Source: Bryobacterales bacterium (GTDB lineage Bacteria; Acidobacteriota; Terriglobia; Bryobacterales; Bryobacteraceae). From it: a DNA stretch of 34,038 nt. The stretch is taken from NCBI GenBank assembly GCA_016789755.1, contig JAEUQG010000419.1, positions 1-34,038 of the forward strand. The letters run 5' to 3'. The translations under genes and the position numbers were made by a program. The notes beneath the pieces are model-generated. The model did no database searches. It was given only the letters and a program-made list of their open reading frames with translations, and was not told where the DNA came from. Below, one piece after another: positions 9,432-18,284 of the stretch (positions within the stretch are counted from its first letter, which is position 1; each line of letters begins with the position of its first letter).

Positions 9432-11573
9432 ATGCTCCGCTTCAGCTTCGTGTTCCTGGTGGCGCTGGCGCTTCCGGCCCAGAAGAAGCCCGTCACCCTC
9501 GAGACCTTGGCTTCCCAAGCCCCTTCTTTCGGTGCTCCGTCCGCACTCTGGTCCCCCGATGGAAAGCGCCTCGCACTGGTGCAGAGTGGCATGCTTGAAA
9601 TCATCGACCCCGCCACGCGAAGCCGCCGCACCGTGCTCAGCCTCAGCGCTCTGCGCGCCGCCGCCACTCCCGTCCCCGCCGCCGAGGCATTCGGCTGGGA
9701 AAACCGCCGCGTCAGTGAGCAGTCCCTTCAATGGACCCCCGACGGCAAACGCATGATCGCCTCCCAGGGCGGCGACGTCTTCCTCATTCATCTCGAAGCC
9801 GGTGGCTTTCAACAATTAACCGCCACTGCATTCGCCGAGCGCGACCCCAAGCTCTCGCCCGATGGAACCAGACTCGCTTACCGCAAAGATCACGATCTCT
9901 ACGTGATGGACCTCGCCACACGGCGCATCACACGACTCACCTCCGACGGCTCTTCAACGTTACTCAATGCCGAATTGGATTGGGTCTATCCGGAAGAGCT
10001 CGACCTCGGCACAGCCTACTGGTGGTCGCCCGATTCCAAATCGCTCGCCTATCTCCAGTTCGATATCAGCCGCGAGATGGTCCACCCGCACATCGACATG
10101 CTCGGGGTCTTCGCAAAACTCGAACCGCAGCGCTTCCCCAAGGCCGGCACACCGAACGCCGATGTACGCCTCGGCGTGGTTTCCGCGGCCGGCGGAGCCA
10201 CACTGTGGATGGACCTCGGCGAAACCCGCGACCGCCTGCTTGCTCGCGTCAATTGGAGCCCCGACTCCCGCGGCCTGGTTGTGCATCGCCTCAACCGCGT
10301 GCAGAACGAACTGCACATCTTCGTCGCCGAAGCCGCCACCGGCCGCTCGCAGATCGCAATGGAGGAAAAGGACGCCGCCTGGATCAATATCAGGAACGAT
10401 TTCGCCCTCCTCCGCCGTACTGAAGGCGCCGTCTTCGGCAGCGAACGCGACGGCTACCGGCATCTTTACATGGTGGGCAAGAACGCCAAGCAGGTGCGCC
10501 CCATCACGCAAGGCGATTTTGAAGTCACCGATCTCGCCCATCTCGACGAAGAAGGCGAGCGCGTGTGGTTCGTCTCAACCGAACAAAGCCCGCTCGAGCG
10601 GCATCTCTACACCATCGGCCGCGACGGCGCGCGCCGGCGCCTGACCAAAGAGAAGGGCACGCATCAGGTCCAGGTCAGCCCTACCGGCGAATATTGGATC
10701 GATACTTTCTCCAGCATCGATGAGCCGTCCCGCACTCTTTTGCGCGACGCCGCCGGCAACGCCGTCATGACCCTTCGGGAGCCCAACCGCAAGGCGCAGA
10801 GCGAGTACGAAATCCTCCCCACGGAATTGGTGAGCTTCAAGGGCGCCGACGGAACCCTGTTTTACGCGCGCCTGGTCAAACCCAAAGGTTTCGCGCCCGG
10901 TAAGAAATACCCCGCCATCGTCATGGTCTACGGCGGCCCGCACGCCCAAAACGTGCGCGACACCTATGCCGGCATCTCGTGGGACCAGGTGCTGGCCCAA
11001 CGCGGCTTCGTCATCTGGCAGATGGACAACCGCGGCACCGCCGGCCGCGGCCACGCCTTCGAGGCCGCCGTCAACCGCCGCTTCGGCAAACAGGAACTCG
11101 CCGACCAGTTGGAAGGCGTCAAACACCTCGTCTCGCTCGGCTTCGTCGATCAATCGCGCCTCGGCATTCATGGCTGGAGCTACGGCGGCTACATGACGCT
11201 CACCGCTATGCTCCATGCCCCCAGGGTCTTCCGCGCCGGCATCAGCGGAGCACCCGTCACCGATTGGCGTCACTACGACACCATCTACACGGAGCGCTAC
11301 ATGGGCACGCCCCAGGACAACCCCGAAGGGTACAAGCAGAGTTCGCCCGTTCACTTCGCCTCGCATCTGGAAGGCAAGCTGATGCTGGTCCACAACTACG
11401 GCGACGACAACGTACTCTACCAGCACAATCTCCAGATGCAGGTGGAACTCCAGAAGGCGGGCAAGCAGTTCGATCTGCTTGTCTACCCCCAGAAATCGCA
11501 CGGCGTGTCGGGGGCCTATGCCAAGCACATGCGCGAAGCGATGACGTCGTTTTTCGAGCGGCATCTGCAATAG
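9432..11573 (+). CDS. Exported S9-family dipeptidyl-peptidase (DPP IV type)
   Basis: The 713-residue product begins with a short signal peptide (MLRFSFVFLVALALPAQ). Residues about 70-450 form the DPP IV N-terminal beta-propeller, with the DWVYPEELDLGTAYWWSPDS segment near 176-195 holding the glutamates expected to anchor the substrate's free N-terminus. Residues about 460-713 are the prolyl-oligopeptidase alpha/beta-hydrolase domain. The catalytic triad is visible: S583 in GWSYGGY, D658 in YGDDN and H690 in KSHG, with spacing almost identical to human DPP IV. It should release dipeptides from peptide N-termini, often after proline, in the periplasm. The length fits bacterial DPP IV (about 710-740). 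GGGGAG lies just before ATG 9432, but a TATACT hexamer lies directly upstream of that, so the transcript may start at or beside the ATG. Confidence 0.95.
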   Translation: MLRFSFVFLVALALPAQKKPVTLETLASQAPSFGAPSALWSPDGKRLALVQSGMLEIIDPATRSRRTVLSLSALRAAATPVPAAEAFGWENRRVSEQSLQWTPDGKRMIASQGGDVFLIHLEAGGFQQLTATAFAERDPKLSPDGTRLAYRKDHDLYVMDLATRRITRLTSDGSSTLLNAELDWVYPEELDLGTAYWWSPDSKSLAYLQFDISREMVHPHIDMLGVFAKLEPQRFPKAGTPNADVRLGVVSAAGGATLWMDLGETRDRLLARVNWSPDSRGLVVHRLNRVQNELHIFVAEAATGRSQIAMEEKDAAWINIRNDFALLRRTEGAVFGSERDGYRHLYMVGKNAKQVRPITQGDFEVTDLAHLDEEGERVWFVSTEQSPLERHLYTIGRDGARRRLTKEKGTHQVQVSPTGEYWIDTFSSIDEPSRTLLRDAAGNAVMTLREPNRKAQSEYEILPTELVSFKGADGTLFYARLVKPKGFAPGKKYPAIVMVYGGPHAQNVRDTYAGISWDQVLAQRGFVIWQMDNRGTAGRGHAFEAAVNRRFGKQELADQLEGVKHLVSLGFVDQSRLGIHGWSYGGYMTLTAMLHAPRVFRAGISGAPVTDWRHYDTIYTERYMGTPQDNPEGYKQSSPVHFASHLEGKLMLVHNYGDDNVLYQHNLQMQVELQKAGKQFDLLVYPQKSHGVSGAYAKHMREAMTSFFERHLQ

Positions 11574-11612
11574 CCGCCCCAGGCGCGCAAGTGTTACGCT
11601 CAGAAGATAGCC

Positions 11613-12134
11613 ATGGCAAACGCCGACATGAAAGATTCGCTGCGGGAAAAAGGGGTACGGTTGACCCGCCAGCGGCAAATCCTCCTCGAACTGATCGATG
11701 GTTCGGGTAAGCATCTCGATGCCGAAGAGCTGTTCCGCCTGGCCCAGGCCAAAGATCCCAAGCTCAATCGCGTGACCGTCTATCGCACCTTGAAGATGCT
11801 CAAGCACAGCGGCTTGGTGGATGAGCTCGACCTGATGCACTATGGCGGCGATCAGCATTACTACGAAACCCGCCTCAAGCAGGAACACGCCCACATCATC
11901 TGCCTTCGTTGCGGCAAGGTGGAGGAGTTCTTCGGCGAACCCCTCGCCCGGCTGCGCAAACAGGTTGAATCGCATTTTGGATTTGAAATCCTCATAACGC
12001 GCACGGAAATCGGCGGCTATTGTTCGCATTGCCAGGTATTGCGCGCCCGCGAGATGGAACACGCCGCCGTATCCGCCGAACTTGCCGACATCCCCGCACC
12101 GCCCAAATCGCCTCCCTCGCGGAAACGCGGATGA
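11613..12134 (+). CDS. Fur-family metal-responsive transcriptional regulator
   Basis: The 173-residue protein has the Fur layout: a winged-helix DNA-binding domain (residues about 8-85, with LTRQRQILLELI and the recognition segment VTVYRTLKMLKHSGLV) and a C-terminal dimerisation/metal domain. Structural-zinc cysteines are C97xxC100 and C137xxC140. Likely regulatory-site ligands are H34, E85, H92, H94 and an acidic residue at 104-105, as judged by alignment to Fur/PerR. The sequence alone does not separate Fur, Zur and PerR; glutamate rather than aspartate at the last ligand argues mildly against a PerR-type peroxide sensor. The C-terminal tail (about 30 residues, proline- and basic-rich) is longer than usual. 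The start is backed by AGAAG about 8 nt upstream. Its stop overlaps the next gene's ATG (ATGA at 12131-12134). Confidence 0.93.
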   Translation: MANADMKDSLREKGVRLTRQRQILLELIDGSGKHLDAEELFRLAQAKDPKLNRVTVYRTLKMLKHSGLVDELDLMHYGGDQHYYETRLKQEHAHIICLRCGKVEEFFGEPLARLRKQVESHFGFEILITRTEIGGYCSHCQVLRAREMEHAAVSAELADIPAPPKSPPSRKRG

Positions 12135-13780
12135 ATCACGCCGCACTGCTGGTCATCAACCCGAGCGGCAATCGCACTCGGGCAGCGATCACTCGTCTGC
12201 CTTTCGAAATCGGACGCCAGGCGGGAAACGACCTTGTTCTTCGCGATAACCGCGCCTCGCGCCACCACGCCCGCATCAGCGAATCGAACGGCGAGTTCTT
12301 CATCGAAGATTTACAAAGCCGTCACGGCGTCCTTGTCAACGGGGCTCGCATCGACGGGCGCCAACGTCTGGCCGACGGCGACGCCATCGAATTCGGAGTC
12401 CAGGACTCCTACCGTCTGGTCTTCACTCTGGAAGAAGCGGCCATCCAGAAACTGATGGAGCAGATGTCGACGACCGCCGTCCGATCCGGCGCACCGTCGA
12501 ACCTGTCCAAACTGCGGGCGCTGGTGGAAGTGGCCCGAACTGTTCAGAATTCGCTTTCCACCGAGGCTGTCTTATCGGCGGTGGTCGACGCCGCCCTCAC
12601 CGTCACCGGCTCCCAGCGCGGGTTTCTCTTCCTGCTTCAAGGCGAGGAATTGCAGGTTTCGGTCGCCCGCGACGACCGCGGCATGACGGTTCCCCTCTCC
12701 GAACTGCACGTCCCCACGCGCCTCATCCTCCGCGCTCTGCGCGACCGCCGCGATCCCCTCTCGGTCCGCCTCGATTCGCTCAGCGCCGAAGACGACCCCG
12801 ACGTATCCACCGCGCAACTCGCTTTGAACAGCGCCGTATGTGTGCCTCTGGTTCGCGTGCGCACCGGCAGTTCGGAAGAGACGCTCGTGATGAGCGCCAA
12901 GGCCGACACGCTCGGCGTCATCTTCCTGGAATCGAGACTGGGTAAAACCGATCTCACCATCGGCGACCGCGAACTGCTGCAAACCCTCGCCATCGAGGCC
13001 TCCACCATCCTCGAAAACGCGCGCCTGCTCGAGCAGGAGCGCCTGCGTCAGAAGATGGAAGAAGAACTGAAGATCGCCCGCGAGATTCAGCAGAACCTCA
13101 TGCCGCGCAAGCTTCCGTCCACGGGCTGGTTCCGCGCCGCCGCATCCAGCATTCCGTCTCATCAGGTGGGCGGCGATTACTGCGATGTGAGCGAACTCGA
13201 GCCCGGCGTGTGGGGCTTTGTCGTCGCCGACGTCTCCGGCAAAGGCGTCAGTTCCGCTCTGCTCGCCAGCCTCCTGCAGGGCGCCTTCCTCGCCGGCGGA
13301 TATGCAGACATGCGCATCGATCAATTGATGGCCCACGTCAATCAGTTTCTGGTGGAGCGCACCGAGGGCGAGAAGTACGCCACGCTCTTCTGCGGAGTCC
13401 TAACCGAAGACGGCCGCCTGCGCTGGAGCAACGCCGGCCACTGCCCGCCCATGCTCATCCGCGTCGATGGAGACATCCACAAACTGGAAGCCACCGGACT
13501 GCCGATCGGCATGCTCCCCGGCGCCGAATTCGAGGTCCGCCATACCCAATTGCAGCCCGGCGACAAGCTTCTGGTATACACCGACGGCGTCTCCGAAGCC
13601 CAGAACCGCGCCGGCCAATTCTTCGAGACGCACCGTATGGAAGCCCTGCTTCGCGCCAACGCCGCCCAGTCCTGCGAGCAGTTGATTCAAACTCTCATCC
13701 GCGCCGTCGAGTCGTTTACCGAAGATGTCCCGCAAGGCGACGACATCACCGCCGTCCTGATGCAGTATCGCCCCAATTGA
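12131..13780 (+). CDS. FHA-GAF-PP2C (RsbU/SpoIIE-type) protein phosphatase
   Basis: ATG 12131 gives 549 residues; a longer frame reading into the fur gene is rejected because the FHA domain starts right after MNHAALLV. Domains: FHA (about 15-100; G28-R29, S43xxH46, GVLVNG), which binds phosphothreonine; GAF (about 125-300; sensor fold, ligand unknown); a coiled linker ending LKIAREIQQNLMP; and a PP2C/SpoIIE phosphatase (about 325-549) with GGDYCD (D349, D352), VADVSGKG, SNAGHCPP, YTDGVSEA and QGDDITAV. The metal-binding aspartates are present, so it should be active. RsbU-type enzymes dephosphorylate serine/threonine phosphoproteins such as anti-anti-sigma factors. No sigma, anti-sigma or STAS gene is nearby; its only partner in the transcript is the Fur regulator, to which it is translationally coupled. 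Confidence 0.93.
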   Translation: MNHAALLVINPSGNRTRAAITRLPFEIGRQAGNDLVLRDNRASRHHARISESNGEFFIEDLQSRHGVLVNGARIDGRQRLADGDAIEFGVQDSYRLVFTLEEAAIQKLMEQMSTTAVRSGAPSNLSKLRALVEVARTVQNSLSTEAVLSAVVDAALTVTGSQRGFLFLLQGEELQVSVARDDRGMTVPLSELHVPTRLILRALRDRRDPLSVRLDSLSAEDDPDVSTAQLALNSAVCVPLVRVRTGSSEETLVMSAKADTLGVIFLESRLGKTDLTIGDRELLQTLAIEASTILENARLLEQERLRQKMEEELKIAREIQQNLMPRKLPSTGWFRAAASSIPSHQVGGDYCDVSELEPGVWGFVVADVSGKGVSSALLASLLQGAFLAGGYADMRIDQLMAHVNQFLVERTEGEKYATLFCGVLTEDGRLRWSNAGHCPPMLIRVDGDIHKLEATGLPIGMLPGAEFEVRHTQLQPGDKLLVYTDGVSEAQNRAGQFFETHRMEALLRANAAQSCEQLIQTLIRAVESFTEDVPQGDDITAVLMQYRPN

Positions 13781-13837
13781 ACCGCACGCGAACAGCAGCG
13801 GCGCCATGATGGCGCTAAAATAGAAGTTTTTCCCAAC

Positions 13838-14860
13838 ATGCTCGAATCCCAACTCCAAGCCCTCGCCGCTTCCGCCCAGCAGCGCATCGACGCCGCCGCT
13901 TCTCCCGATGCGCTCGAAGCTGTCCGCGTCGAAGTCCTCGGCCGCAAAGGCGCGCTTGCCGAAGTCTCCAAAGGCATGGGCAAGCTCACCCCAACGGACC
14001 GCGTCCGCATCGGCAAACTGCTCAACTCGACGAAAACGACGCTGGAATCCGCACTCGACGCGCGCCTCAAATCCTTCGCCGACGCCGCTCTTGCCGCGCG
14101 CCTCGATGCCGAATGGCTCGACGTCACGCTTCCCGCCCCCGGCACGCGCCCCGGCGCTCTGCACCCCCTCACGCGCATTCAACAGGAACTGGAAGACCTC
14201 TTCACCTCGATGGGCGTGGCTGTGCTCGACGGCCCCGAAGTGGAAAGCGAGTACAACAATTTCGACGCTCTCAACATTCCTCCCGATCATCCGGCGCGCG
14301 ACATGCAAGACACATTCTGGCTCAGCAGCGGGCAGTGTCTGCGCACTCACACGTCGCCCGTGCAAGTGCGCGGCATGGCCAAACTCGGGCCCCCGTTGCT
14401 GATGATCGCCCCGGGGCGCGTCTTCCGAAACGAGGAAGTCGACGCATCCCACGAGCACACCTTTTATCAACTCGAAGGTATGATGGTGGACCGCAACGTC
14501 TCCATCGCCCACATGCTCTACTTCATGAGGACGCTGCTCAAGCACATCTTCAACCGCGAAGTGACCGTGCGGCTGCGCCCGGGTTACTTCCCTTTCGTCG
14601 AACCTGGCTTCGAGCTCGACATCCAGTGCCTGATCTGCAACGGCTCGGGCTGCCCGGTGTGCAAGCAAAGCGGGTGGGTGGAGTTGCTTCCCTGCGGCCT
14701 GGTGCATCCCAACGTGCTGCGCATGGGCGGCATCGATCCCGATCGATGGGGCGGCTTCGCCTTCGGCCTCGGACTGACGCGGCTGGTCATGATGCGTTAC
14801 GGCATCGACGATATCCGCTGGCTGCAAAGCGGCGACCTGCGCTTTCTGCGCCAATTCTAA
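13838..14860 (+). CDS. pheS: Phenylalanyl-tRNA synthetase alpha subunit
   Basis: The 340-residue product is the catalytic alpha subunit of the (alphabeta)2 class II synthetase that charges tRNA-Phe. An N-terminal coiled coil (residues 1-90) precedes the aminoacylation core. Class II motif 2 is FRNEEVDASHEHTFYQLEG and motif 3 is GFAFGLGLTRLVM near residues 305-317. An inserted cysteine knuckle (CLICNGSGCPVC) just before GWVELLPCGLVHPNV is a known variation in some phyla and may bind zinc. The length fits (327-350). It is followed by pheT after 36 nt. The 57-bp gap upstream contains a small hairpin (GCGCC/GGCGC near 13800-13815), a TAAAAT and a short T-run. I do not see a T-box or a leader peptide with phenylalanine codons. 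Confidence 0.97.
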   Translation: MLESQLQALAASAQQRIDAAASPDALEAVRVEVLGRKGALAEVSKGMGKLTPTDRVRIGKLLNSTKTTLESALDARLKSFADAALAARLDAEWLDVTLPAPGTRPGALHPLTRIQQELEDLFTSMGVAVLDGPEVESEYNNFDALNIPPDHPARDMQDTFWLSSGQCLRTHTSPVQVRGMAKLGPPLLMIAPGRVFRNEEVDASHEHTFYQLEGMMVDRNVSIAHMLYFMRTLLKHIFNREVTVRLRPGYFPFVEPGFELDIQCLICNGSGCPVCKQSGWVELLPCGLVHPNVLRMGGIDPDRWGGFAFGLGLTRLVMMRYGIDDIRWLQSGDLRFLRQF

Positions 14861-14896
14861 TCATCTTCATTTGACTATCGAACGAGGAACACTCTC

Positions 14897-17233
14897 TTGA
14901 AGTTCTCCTACAATTGGATCCGCGAAATGGTGGATGGGCTCGATGTGGCGCCGCACGATTTGATGCAGCTCATCACCATCAAAACCGCCGAATGCGAAGG
15001 TGTGGAAGAGGCGGGCTCGCATTTCGCCAAAGTCGTCGCAGCGCGTGTGCTGGAAGCCGAACCCATCCCCGGCTCGCACAATCGAAAAGCCCGTATCGAC
15101 GCCGGTCCGCTGGGCGAGCGCACTCTCGTTTGCGGCGCCTCCAACTGCCGCGCCGGGCTCCTCACCGCCTACGTTCCCTCCGGCACCGGTTTGGAAGGCA
15201 CGCACATCGGCAAGCGTGTCGTCTCCGGCATTGAGAGCGACGGGATGCTCGCCAGCGCCCGCGAACTCGGCATCAACAAGGACCACGAGACGATCGTGGA
15301 ACTGGACGCCGTAACGCCGGGTGAGTCCCTGCCCCGTCTGCAACCCGATCATCTCATCGAAGTCGACAACAAGAGTCTCACCCACCGTCCCGATTTGTGG
15401 GGCCATCATGGCATGGCTCGCGAGGTGTCGGCCATCACCGGCAAGCCCTTGCGCGATCCAGTCGACATGACGCGCATCCCACAAGGCCCCGCGCCGGTGA
15501 AGATCGCCATTGAGGACTTCACGCTTTGCCCCCGCTACAGCGCGCTCGCTTTCGAGAACGTGACGGTTCAGGCTTCGCCGCTGTGGTTCCAGCACCGGCT
15601 GCAGATTCTCGGCTTGAACCCCATCAACAACATTGTCGACGTCACCAACTACGTGATGGCGGAACTGGCACAGCCGATGCATGCCTTCGACGCCGGCAAA
15701 CTGGCGGGCGACACGATCTTCGTTCGCAATGCGCGCGAAGGGGAGACAGCCGATGCGCTGAATGGAGAAACCTACGCGCTCACTCCGGCGGCGCTTGTAA
15801 TTGCCGACGCCTCGGGTCCCATCGCCATCGCCGGCGTGATTGGCGGGGCGCACTCGGCCATCGGCGATTCGACGACGCGCCTGGTGCTGGAGAGCGCCAA
15901 TTTCCACGCCGCCTGCGTCCGCCGCACCTCGTCGCGTCTCAAGCTGCGCACCGACGCTTCCATGCGCTTTGAGAAATCGCAAGATCCGGTAAACACGGTG
16001 CGCGCGCTCGCCCGCGCGGTGGAACTGCTGGAACTGGTCAGCCCCGGCATCCGGCTGGTGGGCGGTCTAGGCGACCTCGCCGCGCCTCCCAAGCCCGCCC
16101 CCGTCATCGAACTCCACATGGATTGGCTCATCCGCAAACTGGGCCGCGATATCGAGCCAGCCGAAGTGCAGCGTATTCTCGAAGCGCTTCATTTCACGGT
16201 GGAAGCGCCGGCCGCGGGGGTTTTCATTGTCACCGTTCCTTCCTGGCGCGCGACCAAAGACATCTCCATCAAAGATGACCTGATTGAGGAAATCGGGCGC
16301 ATGATCGGCTATGCGACGATCACGCCGGTTGCCCCGGTGACGCCCACCGAAGCACCTGCCGACAACCCGCGCCGCCGTTTCCATCGCCAGTTGCGCCAGT
16401 TGGTGACCGCGCAGGGCTTCGATGAAGTCTACAACTACAGCTTCCTGAGCGAAGACGATGCGCGCCGCTTCTCGCTGGATCCGGCGGCCCATGTGACCGT
16501 CGCCAACCCCATCTCCATCGACCAGGCGCTTCTGCGCCAAACGCTAATTCCCGGCATCTGGAAGAATATTCAGGAAAACAGCAAGCATTTCGATGAATTC
16601 CGGTTGTTCGAGATCGGCTACGAGATCCACCGGCGCGCCGATGCCCTGCCCGAGGAAGTCCCTCACCTCGCCGCCGCCGTTTACCAGAAAACGAAGGAGG
16701 CCGGCCCGCTTTACGAGGCCAAGCGTCTCGCCGAATGCATTCTGCCGGGCTGTGAATTACGCCCCGCCGGAGACGCCGCCGTCCACGAGCATCCGGCGAG
16801 GACCGCCGGTATTCTTTGGCGCGGCGAAACGGTGGGACGCCTGTTCGAGTTCCATCCCAATTTCGTCGAAGGACGCGCCGTGGTTGTCGATCTCAACCTG
16901 GGCCGGATCGAAGCCATGGGCTCGCCGGAAAAGCGCTACCAACCCGTCCGCCGCTACCCGGAAAGCGCATTCGATCTCTCGGTGATTGGACAGCGCCGCA
17001 CGCTCGCCGGCGATGTCGAAAAGCTCATCCGCGGCTTCGCCGGGCCGCAGTTGGAGTCCATCCGCTTCCTGCGCCAGTACGAAGGCGCCCCGCTGGCAGA
17101 TGGCGCCAAGAGCATCAGTTTCCGTCTTGTAGTCGCCTCCCGGGACCATACGCTATCGAACGAGGAAGTGACCGCGGTTCGCGATGCCATCATCGACGGC
17201 ATGCGCCGCGAGGGCTTCGACATGCGAGTATAG
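14897..17233 (+). CDS. pheT: Phenylalanyl-tRNA synthetase beta subunit
   Basis: The 778-residue beta subunit completes the PheRS heterotetramer. The start is TTG at 14897, supported by the classic N-terminus MKFSYNWIREMV and by GAGGAA upstream. Domains in order: EMAP-like tRNA-binding fold (about 40-150), B3/4 editing domain (about 205-375; hydrolyses Tyr-tRNA-Phe; contains NPINNIVDVTNYVM and RFEKSQDP), B5 DNA-binding-like domain (about 400-470), core (about 485-670) and FDX-ACB anticodon-binding domain (about 685-778; RRYPESAFDLSVI). The length is close to the E. coli protein (795). The gene is essential and cotranscribed with pheS. A histidine-kinase gene begins only 7 nt after the stop, so that pair may be read from the same transcript. 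Confidence 0.97.
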   Translation: MKFSYNWIREMVDGLDVAPHDLMQLITIKTAECEGVEEAGSHFAKVVAARVLEAEPIPGSHNRKARIDAGPLGERTLVCGASNCRAGLLTAYVPSGTGLEGTHIGKRVVSGIESDGMLASARELGINKDHETIVELDAVTPGESLPRLQPDHLIEVDNKSLTHRPDLWGHHGMAREVSAITGKPLRDPVDMTRIPQGPAPVKIAIEDFTLCPRYSALAFENVTVQASPLWFQHRLQILGLNPINNIVDVTNYVMAELAQPMHAFDAGKLAGDTIFVRNAREGETADALNGETYALTPAALVIADASGPIAIAGVIGGAHSAIGDSTTRLVLESANFHAACVRRTSSRLKLRTDASMRFEKSQDPVNTVRALARAVELLELVSPGIRLVGGLGDLAAPPKPAPVIELHMDWLIRKLGRDIEPAEVQRILEALHFTVEAPAAGVFIVTVPSWRATKDISIKDDLIEEIGRMIGYATITPVAPVTPTEAPADNPRRRFHRQLRQLVTAQGFDEVYNYSFLSEDDARRFSLDPAAHVTVANPISIDQALLRQTLIPGIWKNIQENSKHFDEFRLFEIGYEIHRRADALPEEVPHLAAAVYQKTKEAGPLYEAKRLAECILPGCELRPAGDAAVHEHPARTAGILWRGETVGRLFEFHPNFVEGRAVVVDLNLGRIEAMGSPEKRYQPVRRYPESAFDLSVIGQRRTLAGDVEKLIRGFAGPQLESIRFLRQYEGAPLADGAKSISFRLVVASRDHTLSNEEVTAVRDAIIDGMRREGFDMRV

Positions 17234-17240
17234 GAAACGC

Positions 17241-18284
17241 ATGTCGCGCCCGGCCCAAGTCCTCTTCTGGTTCGCCGTCTGGACCGTCGCCGGGCTCTTT
17301 TTCTCGACGCAACTGGTTCTCATCAATGCCCACATTTACGGGCGCTCCATCCCACTCACCACGGCGCTTGCCTCCACGCTGACGGAATGGTATCTGTGGC
17401 TGCCGGCGACGCCGGCCATGCTTTGGCTCAGCCGCACGGTCCTTTTCGAGCGCCGGCGCTGGATGCGCGCCATCCTGCTGCACACCGGCGCGGGAGTTTC
17501 CATCGGCTTGCTGCAAGTGCTCGCTTTCACCTGGATCGCCCATACCTTCGGCTGGAACCTGGGAAAGGCTGCTTCCTTCGGGCAGATCTTCGACTTTCTC
17601 TTCACGGTCAAATTTCACTGGGCCATTCTCACTTACGCGGTGGTCATTGCCGCGACGCAAGCGGCAGCCTATTCGCGCCTTCTGGAACAGAGGGAAGCCA
17701 CGCTGGCCAAAGCCGAGTTGCAGGCTCTGCGCAGCCAGCTTCATCCGCATTTTCTCTTCAATTCCCTGCAAGCCGCCCTGACCCTGGTGCGCAAGGATCC
17801 GCCCGCCGCCGAACGGATGATCGTGCGCATCGGCGATCTGCTGCGCATGACGCTCGACCGCGCGGGCGAACATTCGGTCGCCTTGCGCGAGGAAATCCAC
17901 TTCCTGGAGCTTTATCTGGAAATTGAGCGCACGCGCTTTGCCGACCGGCTCACGGTCCAACTGGAAGTAGAGCCGCAAACGCTCGACCTCAAAGTGCCCC
18001 ACATGATCCTGCAACCCTTCGTGGAAAACGCCGTCAAACACGGCATCGCTCCACGCGCGGCCCCCGGCCACATCAGGGTCTCGGCTGCGCGCCGCAACGG
18101 GCGACTGCACCTGGAGGTCAGCGACAACGGAGCAGGGCTGGCATCGGGCGCCGTCAAGGAAGGCATCGGCATCTCGAACACGAGGGCGCGCCTTCGGCAG
18201 ATTTACGGCGAACGCCACACGCTGGAACTGCTGGCCCCAAGCGGAGGCGGTTTCGCCGCCCGATTGGAGATTCCCGTACCATGA
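17241..18284 (+). CDS. LytS/YehU-type membrane sensor histidine kinase
   Basis: ATG 17241 (347 residues) is preceded by AGGAAA; a longer frame overlapping pheT is rejected. Four hydrophobic segments at about residues 7-28, 38-63, 76-98 and 122-145 form a membrane sensor domain without a large external loop. The His_kinase domain follows: the phosphoacceptor motif QLHPHFLFNSLQ (probable H170), then the ATP-binding domain with VPHMILQPFVENAVKHGI (N-box) and SDNGAGL / GIGISNTRARL (G-boxes). This architecture pairs with LytTR regulators, and the next gene is one, joined by an ATGA overlap at 18281-18284. The signal it senses is unknown. The gene starts 7 nt after pheT, so expression with the synthetase operon is likely unless an internal promoter lies in pheT. 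Confidence 0.93.
   Translation: MSRPAQVLFWFAVWTVAGLFFSTQLVLINAHIYGRSIPLTTALASTLTEWYLWLPATPAMLWLSRTVLFERRRWMRAILLHTGAGVSIGLLQVLAFTWIAHTFGWNLGKAASFGQIFDFLFTVKFHWAILTYAVVIAATQAAAYSRLLEQREATLAKAELQALRSQLHPHFLFNSLQAALTLVRKDPPAAERMIVRIGDLLRMTLDRAGEHSVALREEIHFLELYLEIERTRFADRLTVQLEVEPQTLDLKVPHMILQPFVENAVKHGIAPRAAPGHIRVSAARRNGRLHLEVSDNGAGLASGAVKEGIGISNTRARLRQIYGERHTLELLAPSGGGFAARLEIPVP

Noticed and set aside
9405..9815. N-terminal extension of the beta-CASP nuclease frame
   Set aside because: The extension lies inside the divergent peptidase gene, and the conserved family N-terminus starts at the 9404 ATG.
10575..12146. Long - strand open frame (523 codons) opposite the S9 peptidase and fur
   Set aside because: The + strand frames have clear catalytic motifs, signal peptide and family length. 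High GC keeps the antisense frame open; its translation has no recognisable domain.
13400..14854. Long - strand open frame (484 codons) opposite the phosphatase and pheS
   Set aside because: It covers two unmistakable genes on the other strand and shows the low-complexity His/Asp/Gly-rich composition of GC-rich antisense frames.
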